Shown here piece after piece: positions 9,050-16,472 of a DNA stretch of 18,686 nt. This DNA comes from an uncultured Marinilabiliales bacterium. Its GTDB lineage: Bacteria > Bacteroidota > Bacteroidia > Bacteroidales > BM520. Both the position numbers and the translations under genes were made by a program. The notes under the pieces were generated by a model that worked only from the letters and a program-made list of their open reading frames with translations, did not search any database and was not told where the DNA came from. Location of the stretch: contig CALFIZ010000045.1 of assembly GCA_937877575.1 (NCBI GenBank), positions 1-18,686 on the forward strand, written 5' to 3'. How positions within the stretch are numbered: the first letter of the stretch is position 1; each line of letters starts with the position of its first letter.

Positions 9050-10075
9050 ATGAATAACCGAATATTAGTTACAGGAGGTACAGGCTTTATAGGCTCCCAT
9101 ACTGTGGTGGAACTGCAACAGAAGGGCTTTGACGTTGTCATTGCCGATAACTTGTCGAATTCTTTTGAGGAAGTCGTTGACAGAATAGCTAAAATCACAG
9201 GCGTGAGGCCTGACTTTGAAAAGACTGAACTCAGGAATGCTTCCCAAGTGAATGCAATTTTTGACAAATACCCTGACATACAAGGTGTTATACATTTTGC
9301 GGCTTCAAAGGCAGTTGGTGAATCAGTGCAAAAACCTTTGATGTATTACCACAACAACCTCACCTCACTGATGAATGTCCTGGATGCCATGCTCAGCCAT
9401 AACGTGCATCATATTGTCTTCTCGTCATCGTGTACTGTCTATGGACAACCTGACACACTGCCGGTTTCCGAGTCGTCACCGCGCAAGAAAGCCCTTTCTC
9501 CTTACGGAAATACCAAGGCTATGTGCGAAGACATAATCACCGATGTCGCCAAAGTCAACGATATGGATGCCATCCTGCTGAGGTATTTCAACCCGATAGG
9601 TGCTCACGAAAGCGCACTCATCGGTGAGTATCCGCAGGGAGTACCCAACAACCTCATTCCTTATCTCACTCAGACGGCTGTCGGCATACGCAAGTGCCTC
9701 AGTGTCTATGGAAATGACTACAACACTCCGGACGGCACAGGCATAAGGGATTATATTCATGTTGTTGACCTCGCCAAAGCTCATGTCGTGGCTATCGAAA
9801 GAATGCTTGACAACAAATGCAAGGCTAAAACCGAAGTCTTCAACATAGGAACAGGTCACGGCTATTCGGTTCTTGACATCATCAAATCGTTTGAAAAGGT
9901 AAACGACATAAAAATCAACTATCAGATTGTCGGACGGCGTGAAGGTGACATCGAACAGGTGTGGGCCGATACGACATACGCCAACAACGAACTCGGCTGG
10001 AAAGCCGAACGCAACCTTGATGACATGATGCTGACATCGTGGAATTGGGAAAAATCAAGAAATAAGAATCAATAA
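9050..10075 (+). CDS. galE: UDP-glucose 4-epimerase
   Basis: A 341-residue extended short-chain dehydrogenase that interconverts UDP-glucose and UDP-galactose (or the GlcNAc forms) using bound NAD. The Rossmann motif TGGTGFIG is at residues 8-15. FSSSCTVYG includes catalytic Ser S127, and SPYGNTK gives the catalytic pair Y152/K156. RYFNPIGAHESALIGE, the substrate loop typical of GalE, and DGTGIRDYIHVVDLA also match. The ATG at 9050-9052 is chosen because the frame opening at 9029 starts with TTG and would overlap the upstream gene. It starts 4 bases after the aminotransferase stop and ends 11 bases before the tricorn gene. Identity as a GalE-type epimerase is firm; the preferred sugar is not. 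Confidence 0.95.
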   Translation: MNNRILVTGGTGFIGSHTVVELQQKGFDVVIADNLSNSFEEVVDRIAKITGVRPDFEKTELRNASQVNAIFDKYPDIQGVIHFAASKAVGESVQKPLMYYHNNLTSLMNVLDAMLSHNVHHIVFSSSCTVYGQPDTLPVSESSPRKKALSPYGNTKAMCEDIITDVAKVNDMDAILLRYFNPIGAHESALIGEYPQGVPNNLIPYLTQTAVGIRKCLSVYGNDYNTPDGTGIRDYIHVVDLAKAHVVAIERMLDNKCKAKTEVFNIGTGHGYSVLDIIKSFEKVNDIKINYQIVGRREGDIEQVWADTTYANNELGWKAERNLDDMMLTSWNWEKSRNKNQ

Positions 10076-10086
10076 ATCAAAGTAAT

Positions 10087-13000
10087 ATGAAAAGAAGCAT
10101 TACATTTTTATCTCTCTTAGTGATGTGCCTGACACTTTCGGCACAGGAGGAAACCAAATTATTACGTTTTCCGGCAATATATGACAATACGGTCGTTTTC
10201 ACTTATGCAGGTGATTTATACATTGCTGATGCCACCAACGGCGAAGCTCGCAAACTGACCAACGACCCTCAGGGTTTCGAGTCTTTTGCCCGTTTTTCAC
10301 CTGATGGCTCACAGATAGCTTTCACCGGTCAGTATGACGGCAACACGGAGGTTTATGTGATGCCTGTCAACGGCGGTGAACCGAAACGTCTGACATACAC
10401 AGCCACCCTTTCGCGCGATGACATGTCAGACAGAATGGGTCCTAACAACATCGTCATGACATGGTCCCCCGATGGCAAAAATGTTATCTATCGTTCTCGC
10501 AAACAGTCGTTTGACGATTTTAAGGGACAACTTTTCAGCGTTAGCGTCGAAGGCGGCATGTCATCAGAGATTCCTCTTGCAGTTGGCAGCTGGTGCTCCT
10601 TCTCACCGGATGGCAAACAGATGGCAATCAACAGGGTGTTCCGTGAATTCAGAACCTGGAAATATTACAGGGGCGGCATGGCTGACGATATATGGATTTA
10701 TGACATCGCTTCAGGCTCCACCACAAGAATCACCGATACCGATGCTCAGGAGATCATCCCTATGTGGTACGGTAACAAGATTTTCTTCTGCTCCGACCGC
10801 GACAGAACCATGAACATCTTCTGCTATAACACACAGACAAAGCAAACACACAAGGTAACGAATTTCGACAACTATGATGTCAAATTCCCGTCGCTGGGCA
10901 ACAAGAAAATCATCTTCGAAAACGGCGGATGCCTCTATACTTTAGACCCGATAACGGAAAAAATCGAAAAGCTTACTATCTATATATCAGACGATTTTGC
11001 TGCCGGCAGAGACAAAATGAAAGATGCCTCGAAGAATATTTCCGGCTATGACATTTCTCCTGACGGCAACCGTATCCTGCTCGTTGGCCGCGGCGATGTT
11101 TACACTCTCCCTGCAAAGTCAGGCATCACAAGAAACATCACTCACAGCTCAGGAGCACATGACCGCAGTGCCGCTTGGTCACCGGACGGCAGGACCATCG
11201 CCTATATCTCTGACATGAATGGTGAATTCGATATCTACATCCAGGCTCAGGATGGTTTTTCAGAACCTGAAAAGATTGTTGATGGAAGCGAATCCTATAT
11301 TTTCAGCCTCAAATGGTCACCCGACGGCAAGAAAATCGCCTTCTCCGACAGACTCATGCGACTGAGAATAGTTGATGTTTCGTCAAAGGCTGTTACCGAG
11401 GTCGAAACAAGCCCTTACTGGGAAATCCGCGACTATTCATGGGCACCTGACAGCAAGTGGCTCGCTTACTCACACCAGCAGGCAAACGAATTCAGCGAGG
11501 TTATGATTTACTCTCTCGCTGACAACAAGTCATATTCCGTCACCGACAGATGGTATTCATCCAGCTCACCGGTATTCAGCAAGGACGGCAAGTACCTGTT
11601 CTTCTGTTCCGACAGAGACTTCAATCCTGTCTATAGCAGTACCGAATGGAATCATGTCTATACAACTATGTCAAGGATGTATTTCGTGATTTTATCCAAG
11701 GATACACCTAATCCTTTGGCTTATACCAATGACGAGGTGAAACCTAAGGACACATCTTCCGCATCGGAGGAAAAAGACAACAAAAAATCAAAGAATCCTT
11801 CCAAGTCAGATAAACCGGACAACAGCAAAAAGACTGTTGACGTGAAAGTTGACATCGACGGTCTTGGTAACAGAATAGTCAATGTCCCGTGCCCTACCGC
11901 TTATTATAACATCATCGCATGCGTTGACAATGTCCTATACTATAGCAAATGGGATGAAAAGGAAGGACATACACTGCGTTCAATTAAGTTGTCACCTGAT
12001 ACTGAAAAAGATACTGAACTTGCTAAGGATGTCAGAATGATTCCTAATTTCGACTGTACAAAGGCACTTGTTGCTAAAGGCAGGAATTATTATGTCATCG
12101 ATTTCCCGAAGGGTAAGGTTAATCTTGAAAATCCGATTGACCTCTCAAACATGAAGGTTATGGTTGACAATAAAGCCGAATGGTCACAGATTTATTACGA
12201 AGCATGGCGTCAGATGAGGGATTTCTTCTATGTCTCCAACATGCACGGTGCCGACTGGCCTAAGATGCGTGACAAATACGGCGCTTTGCTGCCATACGTC
12301 AACTGCAAGGACGACCTTAACTATCTTATCGGTGAACTCATCGGCGAACTTAATGTGGGTCATGCCTACATTGGTGGCGGCGACAAGTTCAGACCGGAAC
12401 GCATAAAACTCGGTCTGCTCGGCGCAAAACTCGCAAAAGCTGACAACGGATATTTCAAGATCGAAAAAATTCTCAAAGGTGAAAATTTCCGCAAGGAACT
12501 CCGCTCACCGCTCACCGAAGCCGGGATGAACATCAATGAGGGCGATTTCATTGTTGCCGTCAACGGCGTATCGACAAAGGATATGAACGACATTTACCAA
12601 TCACTTGTGGGCATGGCTGACAAGGAAGTAATCCTTTCGATTTCTTCAAAGGGAGGTGAAAGCGACAAACGTGATGTTGTGGTGGTCCCAATATCCTCTG
12701 AATCAGACCTTTATTATTACAACTGGGTACAGGACAACATCCGTAAGGTTGACGAGGCTACCGATGGTCAAGTGGGTTACATCCATATTCCTGACATGGG
12801 TGTCGCAGGTCTCAATGAGTTTGCAAAATATTTCTATCCGCAGCTCGACAAAAAGGCTCTTATCATTGACGACAGAGGCAATGGCGGCGGCAATGTCTCA
12901 CCTATGATTATCGAACGCCTGAGTCGTGAAATCACCCGCGCTAACATGAGCCGTAACGAGAAGTTCCCGTCACAGACTCCTACAAAGATGATGCTCGGTC

Positions 13001-13371
13001 CGAAGGTTCTGCTTATTAACCAGTATTCGGCTTCCGACGGCGACCTGTTCCCGTACGCATTCCAGAAACACCAGCTGGGCAAACTCATCGGTGTCAGAAC
13101 GTGGGGTGGCATCGTCGGCATCAGAGGTTCGCTGCCATTTGTTGACGGCACATCTCTCAACAAGCCTGAGTTTACATCGTATGACAGCGATGGTAATGGC
13201 TATATCGTTGAAGGTCACGGCGTTGACCCTGACATAGTAATAGAGAACGACCCGTATAAAGAGTATATGGGCGAAGACGAACAACTCAATAAGGCCATTG
13301 AGGTTATCCTCGAAGAGATGAAGGATTACAAGGGCTTGCCACCTATTCCACAGGCACCTGTGAAAAATTAA
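10087..13371 (+). CDS. Secreted tricorn-like S41 peptidase with beta-propeller and PDZ domains
   Basis: A 1094-residue exported protease. Residues 1-19 form a signal peptide (MKRSITFLSLLVMCLTLSAQ), with likely release after Ala19. Repeated FSPDG/WSPDG motifs between ~30 and ~520 mark TolB/WD40-like beta-propeller blades that gate access to the active site. A Lys/Ser-rich, probably disordered linker lies at ~551-584. A PDZ domain spans ~768-868, followed by the S41 catalytic core. H720 in NMHGADW, S983 in YSASDGD (nucleophile, followed by D984) and E1042 in VEGHGV match the tricorn His/Ser/Glu catalytic residues. The likely role is trimming oligopeptides in the periplasm. It is the last gene of the udk-galE run; the short gap suggests co-transcription but not a shared function. 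Confidence 0.93.
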   Translation: MKRSITFLSLLVMCLTLSAQEETKLLRFPAIYDNTVVFTYAGDLYIADATNGEARKLTNDPQGFESFARFSPDGSQIAFTGQYDGNTEVYVMPVNGGEPKRLTYTATLSRDDMSDRMGPNNIVMTWSPDGKNVIYRSRKQSFDDFKGQLFSVSVEGGMSSEIPLAVGSWCSFSPDGKQMAINRVFREFRTWKYYRGGMADDIWIYDIASGSTTRITDTDAQEIIPMWYGNKIFFCSDRDRTMNIFCYNTQTKQTHKVTNFDNYDVKFPSLGNKKIIFENGGCLYTLDPITEKIEKLTIYISDDFAAGRDKMKDASKNISGYDISPDGNRILLVGRGDVYTLPAKSGITRNITHSSGAHDRSAAWSPDGRTIAYISDMNGEFDIYIQAQDGFSEPEKIVDGSESYIFSLKWSPDGKKIAFSDRLMRLRIVDVSSKAVTEVETSPYWEIRDYSWAPDSKWLAYSHQQANEFSEVMIYSLADNKSYSVTDRWYSSSSPVFSKDGKYLFFCSDRDFNPVYSSTEWNHVYTTMSRMYFVILSKDTPNPLAYTNDEVKPKDTSSASEEKDNKKSKNPSKSDKPDNSKKTVDVKVDIDGLGNRIVNVPCPTAYYNIIACVDNVLYYSKWDEKEGHTLRSIKLSPDTEKDTELAKDVRMIPNFDCTKALVAKGRNYYVIDFPKGKVNLENPIDLSNMKVMVDNKAEWSQIYYEAWRQMRDFFYVSNMHGADWPKMRDKYGALLPYVNCKDDLNYLIGELIGELNVGHAYIGGGDKFRPERIKLGLLGAKLAKADNGYFKIEKILKGENFRKELRSPLTEAGMNINEGDFIVAVNGVSTKDMNDIYQSLVGMADKEVILSISSKGGESDKRDVVVVPISSESDLYYYNWVQDNIRKVDEATDGQVGYIHIPDMGVAGLNEFAKYFYPQLDKKALIIDDRGNGGGNVSPMIIERLSREITRANMSRNEKFPSQTPTKMMLGPKVLLINQYSASDGDLFPYAFQKHQLGKLIGVRTWGGIVGIRGSLPFVDGTSLNKPEFTSYDSDGNGYIVEGHGVDPDIVIENDPYKEYMGEDEQLNKAIEVILEEMKDYKGLPPIPQAPVKN

Positions 13372-13379
13372 AGGTGAAA

Positions 13380-14219
13380 CTAAAACGTGAAATCAGCCTC
13401 GATTGGATAATGGTCTGAAATATAAGGAACACCGTAACTCCCATCAAGCGTCTTGAAACCGACCGAATTGGCGTTTCTGTAGAAAATGTAGTCGATTTTA
13501 TGGTCAGGCGTGTTGTTGCTTTCAATGTTGAAACCGTTGTAAGTGGCCTTTTCATCCGTCATGACGGTGTTGTTGCGGCTTTCCTTCATGAAATCCTTCA
13601 GAGGGTCAAAAATGGCATTGTCAATGGTAGAGTTGAAGTCTCCTGAAAGGAAGACCGGTGCTTTACTGTTGTTTGTAATCTGTCTTATTCTGTTACATAT
13701 CAATAAAATAGACTGCTCTCTTGCGACTGTCCCTATGTGGTCGAGATGGGTGTTGAAAACGTAAAACCGTTTGCCGGAAACATTGTCCTTGAGATTTGCC
13801 CAGGTGACAATTCTGTAACATGCTGCATCCCAGCCGCGTGACGGCTCATCAGGAGTCTCGCTGAGCCAGAAATCACCGTGGTCAACAAGTGTGAAACGGT
13901 CTTTCTTGTAGAAGACAGCCATGTGCTCACCACCTTCTTTTCCATCGTCACGACCAACCCCGACATGGTCATAATCGGGAAGACTGTCCTCTATGAATTT
14001 GACTTGTTCAATGTAGGCTTCCTGCACTCCGAAAACATCCGGATCTTCAGCATTTATCATGTTTAACGTCCCGTTCCGGCGGTTCATCCATGAATTCTCC
14101 CCGTCGTTGGCGCGACTGTATCTGATGTTGTAGGAAATGTAGCGAAGATTTGTGTCAGCTTTGCTTGTGCATGCACTTGCGGCAAAAATAACTGCAATAA
14201 AAATAAGGTATTGTAATTT
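13380..14219 (-). CDS. EEP-family (endonuclease/exonuclease/phosphatase) lipoprotein, start codon missing
   Basis: The open frame encodes 279 residues. It begins KLQYLIFIAVIFAASACTSK, a lipoprotein signal peptide with lipobox ASA-C, so the protein would be anchored in the envelope. The EEP fold motifs are complete: YNIRYSRAND, VFGVQEA (metal Glu), FNTHLDHIG, LSGDFNST, DHKIDYIF and ISDHYPIEADF (final Asp-His). The substrate (phosphodiester, sugar phosphate or lipid phosphate) is unknown. There is no ATG, GTG or TTG between the TAA at 14220-14222 and the signal peptide. The expected MK(K)LQYL start has been replaced exactly where base composition changes. The nearest ATG (14087) would remove the signal peptide and part of the fold. 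I read this as a gene truncated by the contig join. It is convergent with the tricorn gene, 8 bases apart. Confidence 0.88.
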   Translation of the reverse strand, partial: KLQYLIFIAVIFAASACTSKADTNLRYISYNIRYSRANDGENSWMNRRNGTLNMINAEDPDVFGVQEAYIEQVKFIEDSLPDYDHVGVGRDDGKEGGEHMAVFYKKDRFTLVDHGDFWLSETPDEPSRGWDAACYRIVTWANLKDNVSGKRFYVFNTHLDHIGTVAREQSILLICNRIRQITNNSKAPVFLSGDFNSTIDNAIFDPLKDFMKESRNNTVMTDEKATYNGFNIESNNTPDHKIDYIFYRNANSVGFKTLDGSYGVPYISDHYPIEADFTF

Positions 14220-14227
14220 TTACAATA
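14209..14227. repeat. Perfect palindrome at the junction
   Basis: ATTGTAA and TTACAAT flank a 3-base T loop (14210-14226), and T14209/A14227 extend the stem to 8 bp. It sits where the lipoprotein signal peptide loses its start codon. A normal start, ATGAAA, would differ from the present TTGTAA at two bases. That is what one would see if a polymerase or an assembler switched templates at the T run. Confidence 0.7.
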
Positions 14228-14304
14228 TCTATTATAATATATGCTGTTGTTTGGGGGATATGGCAACGTTGAGGAACGACCAGAGCACCAAATAATGATT
14301 AAAC
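14217..14304. other. Junction zone between Bacteroidota and low-GC Firmicutes DNA
   Basis: Left of here genes are of Bacteroidota type. Right of about 14,300 the DNA is AT-rich, with Firmicutes-type signals. The stretch itself is intermediate in GC. On the plus strand two frames stay open from the palindrome: one ends at TGA 14270-14272 after a hydrophobic run finishing YAVVWGIWQR, the other at TAA 14293-14295. A strong terminator follows at once. It may therefore be the last codons of a foreign gene cut by the join, but it is too short to identify. Confidence 0.6.
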
Positions 14305-14359
14305 AAAAAAGGAAGTAAAAACTATATATATATTAGTTAAAAACTTCTTTTTTATTTTG
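14305..14359 (+). terminator. Rho-independent terminator-like hairpin
   Basis: AAAAAAGGAAGT (14305-14316) pairs with ACTTCTTTTTT (14343-14353) with one bulge. An inner AACTA...TAGTT stem gives a long hairpin, followed by a T-rich tail (TTTTTTATTTTG). The A-rich left arm means it could also stop transcription on the minus strand. It lies 10-35 bases after two possible stop codons and would insulate the IS30 gene from upstream transcription. Confidence 0.6.
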
Positions 14360-14401
14360 CTTTCTTTTTTTGGTAATCATAAAGCGTTAAACCTCAGGGG
14401 T

Positions 14402-14419
14402 TTGGGGACTGGTCCCCAA
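14402..14419. repeat. GC-rich hairpin upstream of the transposase gene
   Basis: TTGGGGA and TCCCCAA form a perfect 7-bp stem around a CTGG loop. It stands out in DNA that is otherwise very AT-rich. It lies about 80 bases before the transposase start, so it could be an operator, a transposase-binding site or a transcript-protecting hairpin of the element. Confidence 0.6.
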
Positions 14420-14461
14420 TATAATTAGATTTTTTTCTCTTTTTGATGTATTATATTAAGC

Positions 14462-14475
14462 ATTGGCTTATTTGC
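14462..14475 (+). repeat. Left 14-base inverted repeat around IS30 genes
   Basis: ATTGGCTTATTTGC, exactly complementary to 16003-16016. It lies 27 bases before the transposase start codon, just upstream of the ribosome site. Confidence 0.6.
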
Positions 14476-14483
14476 TATATTTA

Positions 14484-14490
14484 AAGGAGT
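14484..14490 (+). promoter_or_regulatory. Strong ribosome binding site of the transposase gene
   Basis: AAGGAGT lies 11 bases before ATG 14502. Such a Shine-Dalgarno sequence is absent from every gene left of 14,220, and it marks the change of host genome. Confidence 0.8.
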
Positions 14491-14501
14491 GAAAAAATAT
14501 T

Positions 14502-15713
14502 ATGGCAAATTATAGTCATTTAAATAAAGAACAAAGAGATGTTATTCAACATTTGATTAGTCTAAATAAAAATTTTACTGAAATTGGTGATGCTATCGGA
14601 AAAGATAGAACTGCTGTGTCAAGAGAAATTAGAAGAAATAGATATATTAAAAGTTACTATTATGAAGCTTATGATGCTAAAGGTATTAATGAAGCTGTAA
14701 ACAGATGTAAACGTTTATCTAATCCACCATATGTATGTAATCATTGTCCAAAGAAAAGCACTTGTTCATTACATCATATATATTATAATTCTAAAATTGC
14801 ACAAGAACATTATGAAGAAATTTTAACTACTACTAGAGAAGGAGTTAATCTAACTGAAGAACATATAAATGAAATTGAAAACATTATTGTTCCACTTATA
14901 AAAGATAAAAAACAAAGTGTTAATCAAGTTTATATTAATCACTCAGATATATTAGATTTTAGCAAAGTAAGTTTTTATAATTATGTTAATAATGGAGTTA
15001 TTTCTTTAACTAATTTAGATCTTCCTAAAAAAGTTAAATATAAAAAACGAAAGAAGAAAAATAATAATAAATACAAACGAGATAATTTACTTCTTAAAGG
15101 AAGAAAATTTGAAGACTATTTGAATTTTATTTCTAAACATCCAAAGATGAATAAAGTACAATTAGATACAGTTATAGGTCAAAAAAATAATAGGAAAGTA
15201 TTATTAACTATGTATATTGTAGATACTCATTATATGCTTATTTTTCTTTTAGACAAAAAGGATTCAAATCATGTAACTCAAGTATTTAACAAATTAAAAA
15301 CAACATTAGGGATTGATGAATATAGAAAAATACTTAGAATTATTTTAACTGATAATGGTAGTGAATTTTATAATCCATATGAAATGGAATATGATTATGA
15401 CAATAGCAAGAAAATCGCAAATGTATTTTATTGTCATCCATATGCCTCTCATGAGAAACACGAATTAGAAGTTAATCATGAATATATAAGAAGAGTTTTT
15501 CCAAAAGGGACTTCATTTACTAATTTAACTGATGATATTGTAAAAAGACTGCAAGATAATATTAATGCAATACCAAGAGATTCATTAAAAGGTGAAACTC
15601 CATATAATTTAACATTAAAAAAATATCCCAAATTAATTAAATCTTTAAAATGTAATTATATAAAACCTGATGATGTAGATTTATCAGAGAAAAACATCAG
15701 AGGTGATAAATAA
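14502..15713 (+). CDS. IS30-family transposase
   Basis: A 403-residue transposase that moves its element by a DDE mechanism. Residues 1-46 form the IS30-type helix-turn-helix (LNKEQRDVIQHLISLNKNFTEIGDAIGKDRTAVSREIRRN, given in two parts: LNKEQRDVIQ and TEIGDAIGKDRTAVSREI). C79, C82 and C88 form a small cysteine cluster. A Lys-rich linker (~177-193) precedes the rve-type catalytic domain with D222 (QLDTVIG), D284 (LTDNGSEF) and E323, seven residues before the Arg of IRRVFPKGTSF, as in other family members. The full length and intact catalytic triad suggest it can be active. A strong Shine-Dalgarno sequence lies upstream. Its TAA overlaps the ATG of the next ORF by one base. Confidence 0.95.
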   Translation: MANYSHLNKEQRDVIQHLISLNKNFTEIGDAIGKDRTAVSREIRRNRYIKSYYYEAYDAKGINEAVNRCKRLSNPPYVCNHCPKKSTCSLHHIYYNSKIAQEHYEEILTTTREGVNLTEEHINEIENIIVPLIKDKKQSVNQVYINHSDILDFSKVSFYNYVNNGVISLTNLDLPKKVKYKKRKKKNNNKYKRDNLLLKGRKFEDYLNFISKHPKMNKVQLDTVIGQKNNRKVLLTMYIVDTHYMLIFLLDKKDSNHVTQVFNKLKTTLGIDEYRKILRIILTDNGSEFYNPYEMEYDYDNSKKIANVFYCHPYASHEKHELEVNHEYIRRVFPKGTSFTNLTDDIVKRLQDNINAIPRDSLKGETPYNLTLKKYPKLIKSLKCNYIKPDDVDLSEKNIRGDK

Positions 15714-15958
15714 TGACTGAATATAATGATATTAAAGATTTAATAATATGGGATGATCCAATATTTGGTGAAATAAGTTTAGATTTTATAATAACTGGAT
15801 TACAAGAACTATTAAATGAACAAACAGAGTTTGAAAATATAGTTTATCATCTTTTAAAAAATGCAAACTATGATAATGAAACTATATCATCTTTATTCAC
15901 TAAATCCAAAACTAATACAATTAATATGTATCTAAAAATGATTAAAGATGAACTTTAG
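15713..15958 (+). CDS. Small acidic hypothetical protein coupled to the transposase
   Basis: An 81-residue acidic, mostly helical protein starting MTEYNDIKDLIIWDDPIFGE, with no recognised domain. Its ATG shares the final A of the transposase TAA (TAATG), a typical sign of translation by terminating ribosomes. It is not part of the classic IS30 element, so it may be an accessory or regulatory protein of this lineage of elements. It uses TGG for Trp. The tight coupling makes it more likely to be real than its size alone would suggest. Confidence 0.6.
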   Translation: MTEYNDIKDLIIWDDPIFGEISLDFIITGLQELLNEQTEFENIVYHLLKNANYDNETISSLFTKSKTNTINMYLKMIKDEL

Positions 15959-16002
15959 ATTCAACGAAAGGGCTGTTAGATTCAATTTCAACCTTTTCGT
16001 TG
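15955..16002 (+). repeat. Direct repeat and hairpin after the small ORF
   Basis: TTAGATTCAA occurs at 15955-15964 and again at 15976-15985. CAACGAAAGG (15962-15971) pairs with CCTTTTCGTTG (15992-16002), with one extra T, to form a hairpin. This could terminate the IS30 transcript or be part of the right end of the element; no long T run follows. Confidence 0.5.
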
Positions 16003-16016
16003 GCAAATAAGCCAAT
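16003..16016 (-). repeat. Right 14-base inverted repeat around IS30 genes
   Basis: GCAAATAAGCCAAT, the exact reverse complement of 14462-14475. It lies 45 bases after the stop of the small ORF. Confidence 0.6.
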
Positions 16017-16277
16017 TATTTTTTTAGCAATGTGCGGGCACTTAGTTTTAAAAAGACTTCGTTTCGTACACTTTTTTGCGTGGTTAAACTTAATCACTTG
16101 ATAATATATTAGCACAAAATGATGAAAATGCAACAAAAAAACGATTAAAATATCCAATAAATATGGGCATTTAATCATTTAACACTACTTTTTTACTGAA
16201 AATGTGCACTAACTTTTTAATTCAGTGAAAAATTGAATAGTTAACTCATTGTAAACAACATTTGTTTGTTTTTATTA
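16017..16277. other. Intergenic region without a recognised gene
   Basis: AT-rich sequence between the IS30 element and the promoter at 16278. The only structure I see is an imperfect hairpin: TTTTTTACTGAA (16189-16200) pairs with TTCAGTGAAAAA (16221-16232) with one wobble, around a 20-base loop. No open frame with a credible start and composition was found. Confidence 0.5.
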
Positions 16278-16307
16278 TTGACATTAATAACTATGTTTTG
16301 TTATAAT
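16278..16307 (+). promoter_or_regulatory. Near-perfect sigma-A promoter
   Basis: TTGACA (16278-16283) and TATAAT (16302-16307) are separated by 18 bases. Both hexamers are exact consensus. The predicted transcript start is about 16314. That is almost exactly where the sequence complementary to 16511-16546 begins, so the promoter appears to serve the short RNA described next and not lepA, 360 bases away. Confidence 0.8.
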
Positions 16308-16369
16308 TTTATCTAGGAATATCTAATAGTTGGGTGATACCACTACCACAAAAGAATGAAGGTGGTACT

Positions 16370-16465
16370 ATTGAGAAGAAAAACAATTTTTATAAATTCT
16401 TAATAATTATACTTTTTGCCATAATAACCTTATTAATAGTACTGCTTTTCGTAGCACTTATATAA
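16370..16465 (+). CDS. Possible small hydrophobic (toxin-like) membrane peptide
   Basis: From ATT 16370 to TAA 16463-16465 the frame encodes 31 residues. A basic head (EKKNNFYK) leads into one uninterrupted hydrophobic stretch (~22 residues of I, L, F, V, A), with no charged tail. GAAGGTGG (16358-16365) is a good Shine-Dalgarno sequence placed 4 bases before ATT. No ATG is available in frame; AUU is a rare but known start (infC). A longer version from GTG 16334 would have 43 residues but lacks a well-placed ribosome site. Single-helix peptides of this size are typical type I toxins (Ibs, Ldr, Fst class), but AT-rich DNA can encode hydrophobic runs by chance. The unusual start keeps confidence moderate. 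Confidence 0.42.
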   Translation: MEKKNNFYKFLIIILFAIITLLIVLLFVALI

Positions 16466-16472
16466 AATACCA

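Larger units (their letters stand above)
14462..16016 (+). mobile_element. IS30-family insertion element (ends uncertain)
   Basis: The element contains an IS30-family transposase gene and an overlapping small ORF. ATTGGCTTATTTGC at 14462-14475 recurs exactly, in inverted orientation, at 16003-16016, giving a 14-base pair of inverted repeats around both genes and an element of ~1.55 kb, a usual size for the family. Similarity does not extend outward and no clear target duplication can be seen. The true ends may therefore lie further out and the 14-mers may be subterminal. Base composition matches the flanking lepA region, so the element belongs to the low-GC genome. Confidence 0.5.

Noticed and set aside
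13351..13377. Weak CACCT/AGGTG stem between the tricorn and EEP genes as a bidirectional terminator
   Set aside because: Only 5 bp with a 12-base loop and no T run; too weak to call.
15942..16178. Minus-strand 78-residue frame with TKCPHIAKKI, reminiscent of a Com-like zinc ribbon
   Set aside because: The other cysteines needed for a zinc site are missing, the N-terminal half is unlike a protein domain, and it crosses the inverted repeat and the small ORF. It may be a decayed remnant at most.
16314..16400. T-box-like sequence: GGTGGTAC resembles part of the T-box antiterminator consensus
   Set aside because: The upstream promoter leaves only about 50 bases before it, with no room for a specifier stem I, and the conserved ACCGCG continuation is absent. 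The motif is better explained as a ribosome site in a hairpin.
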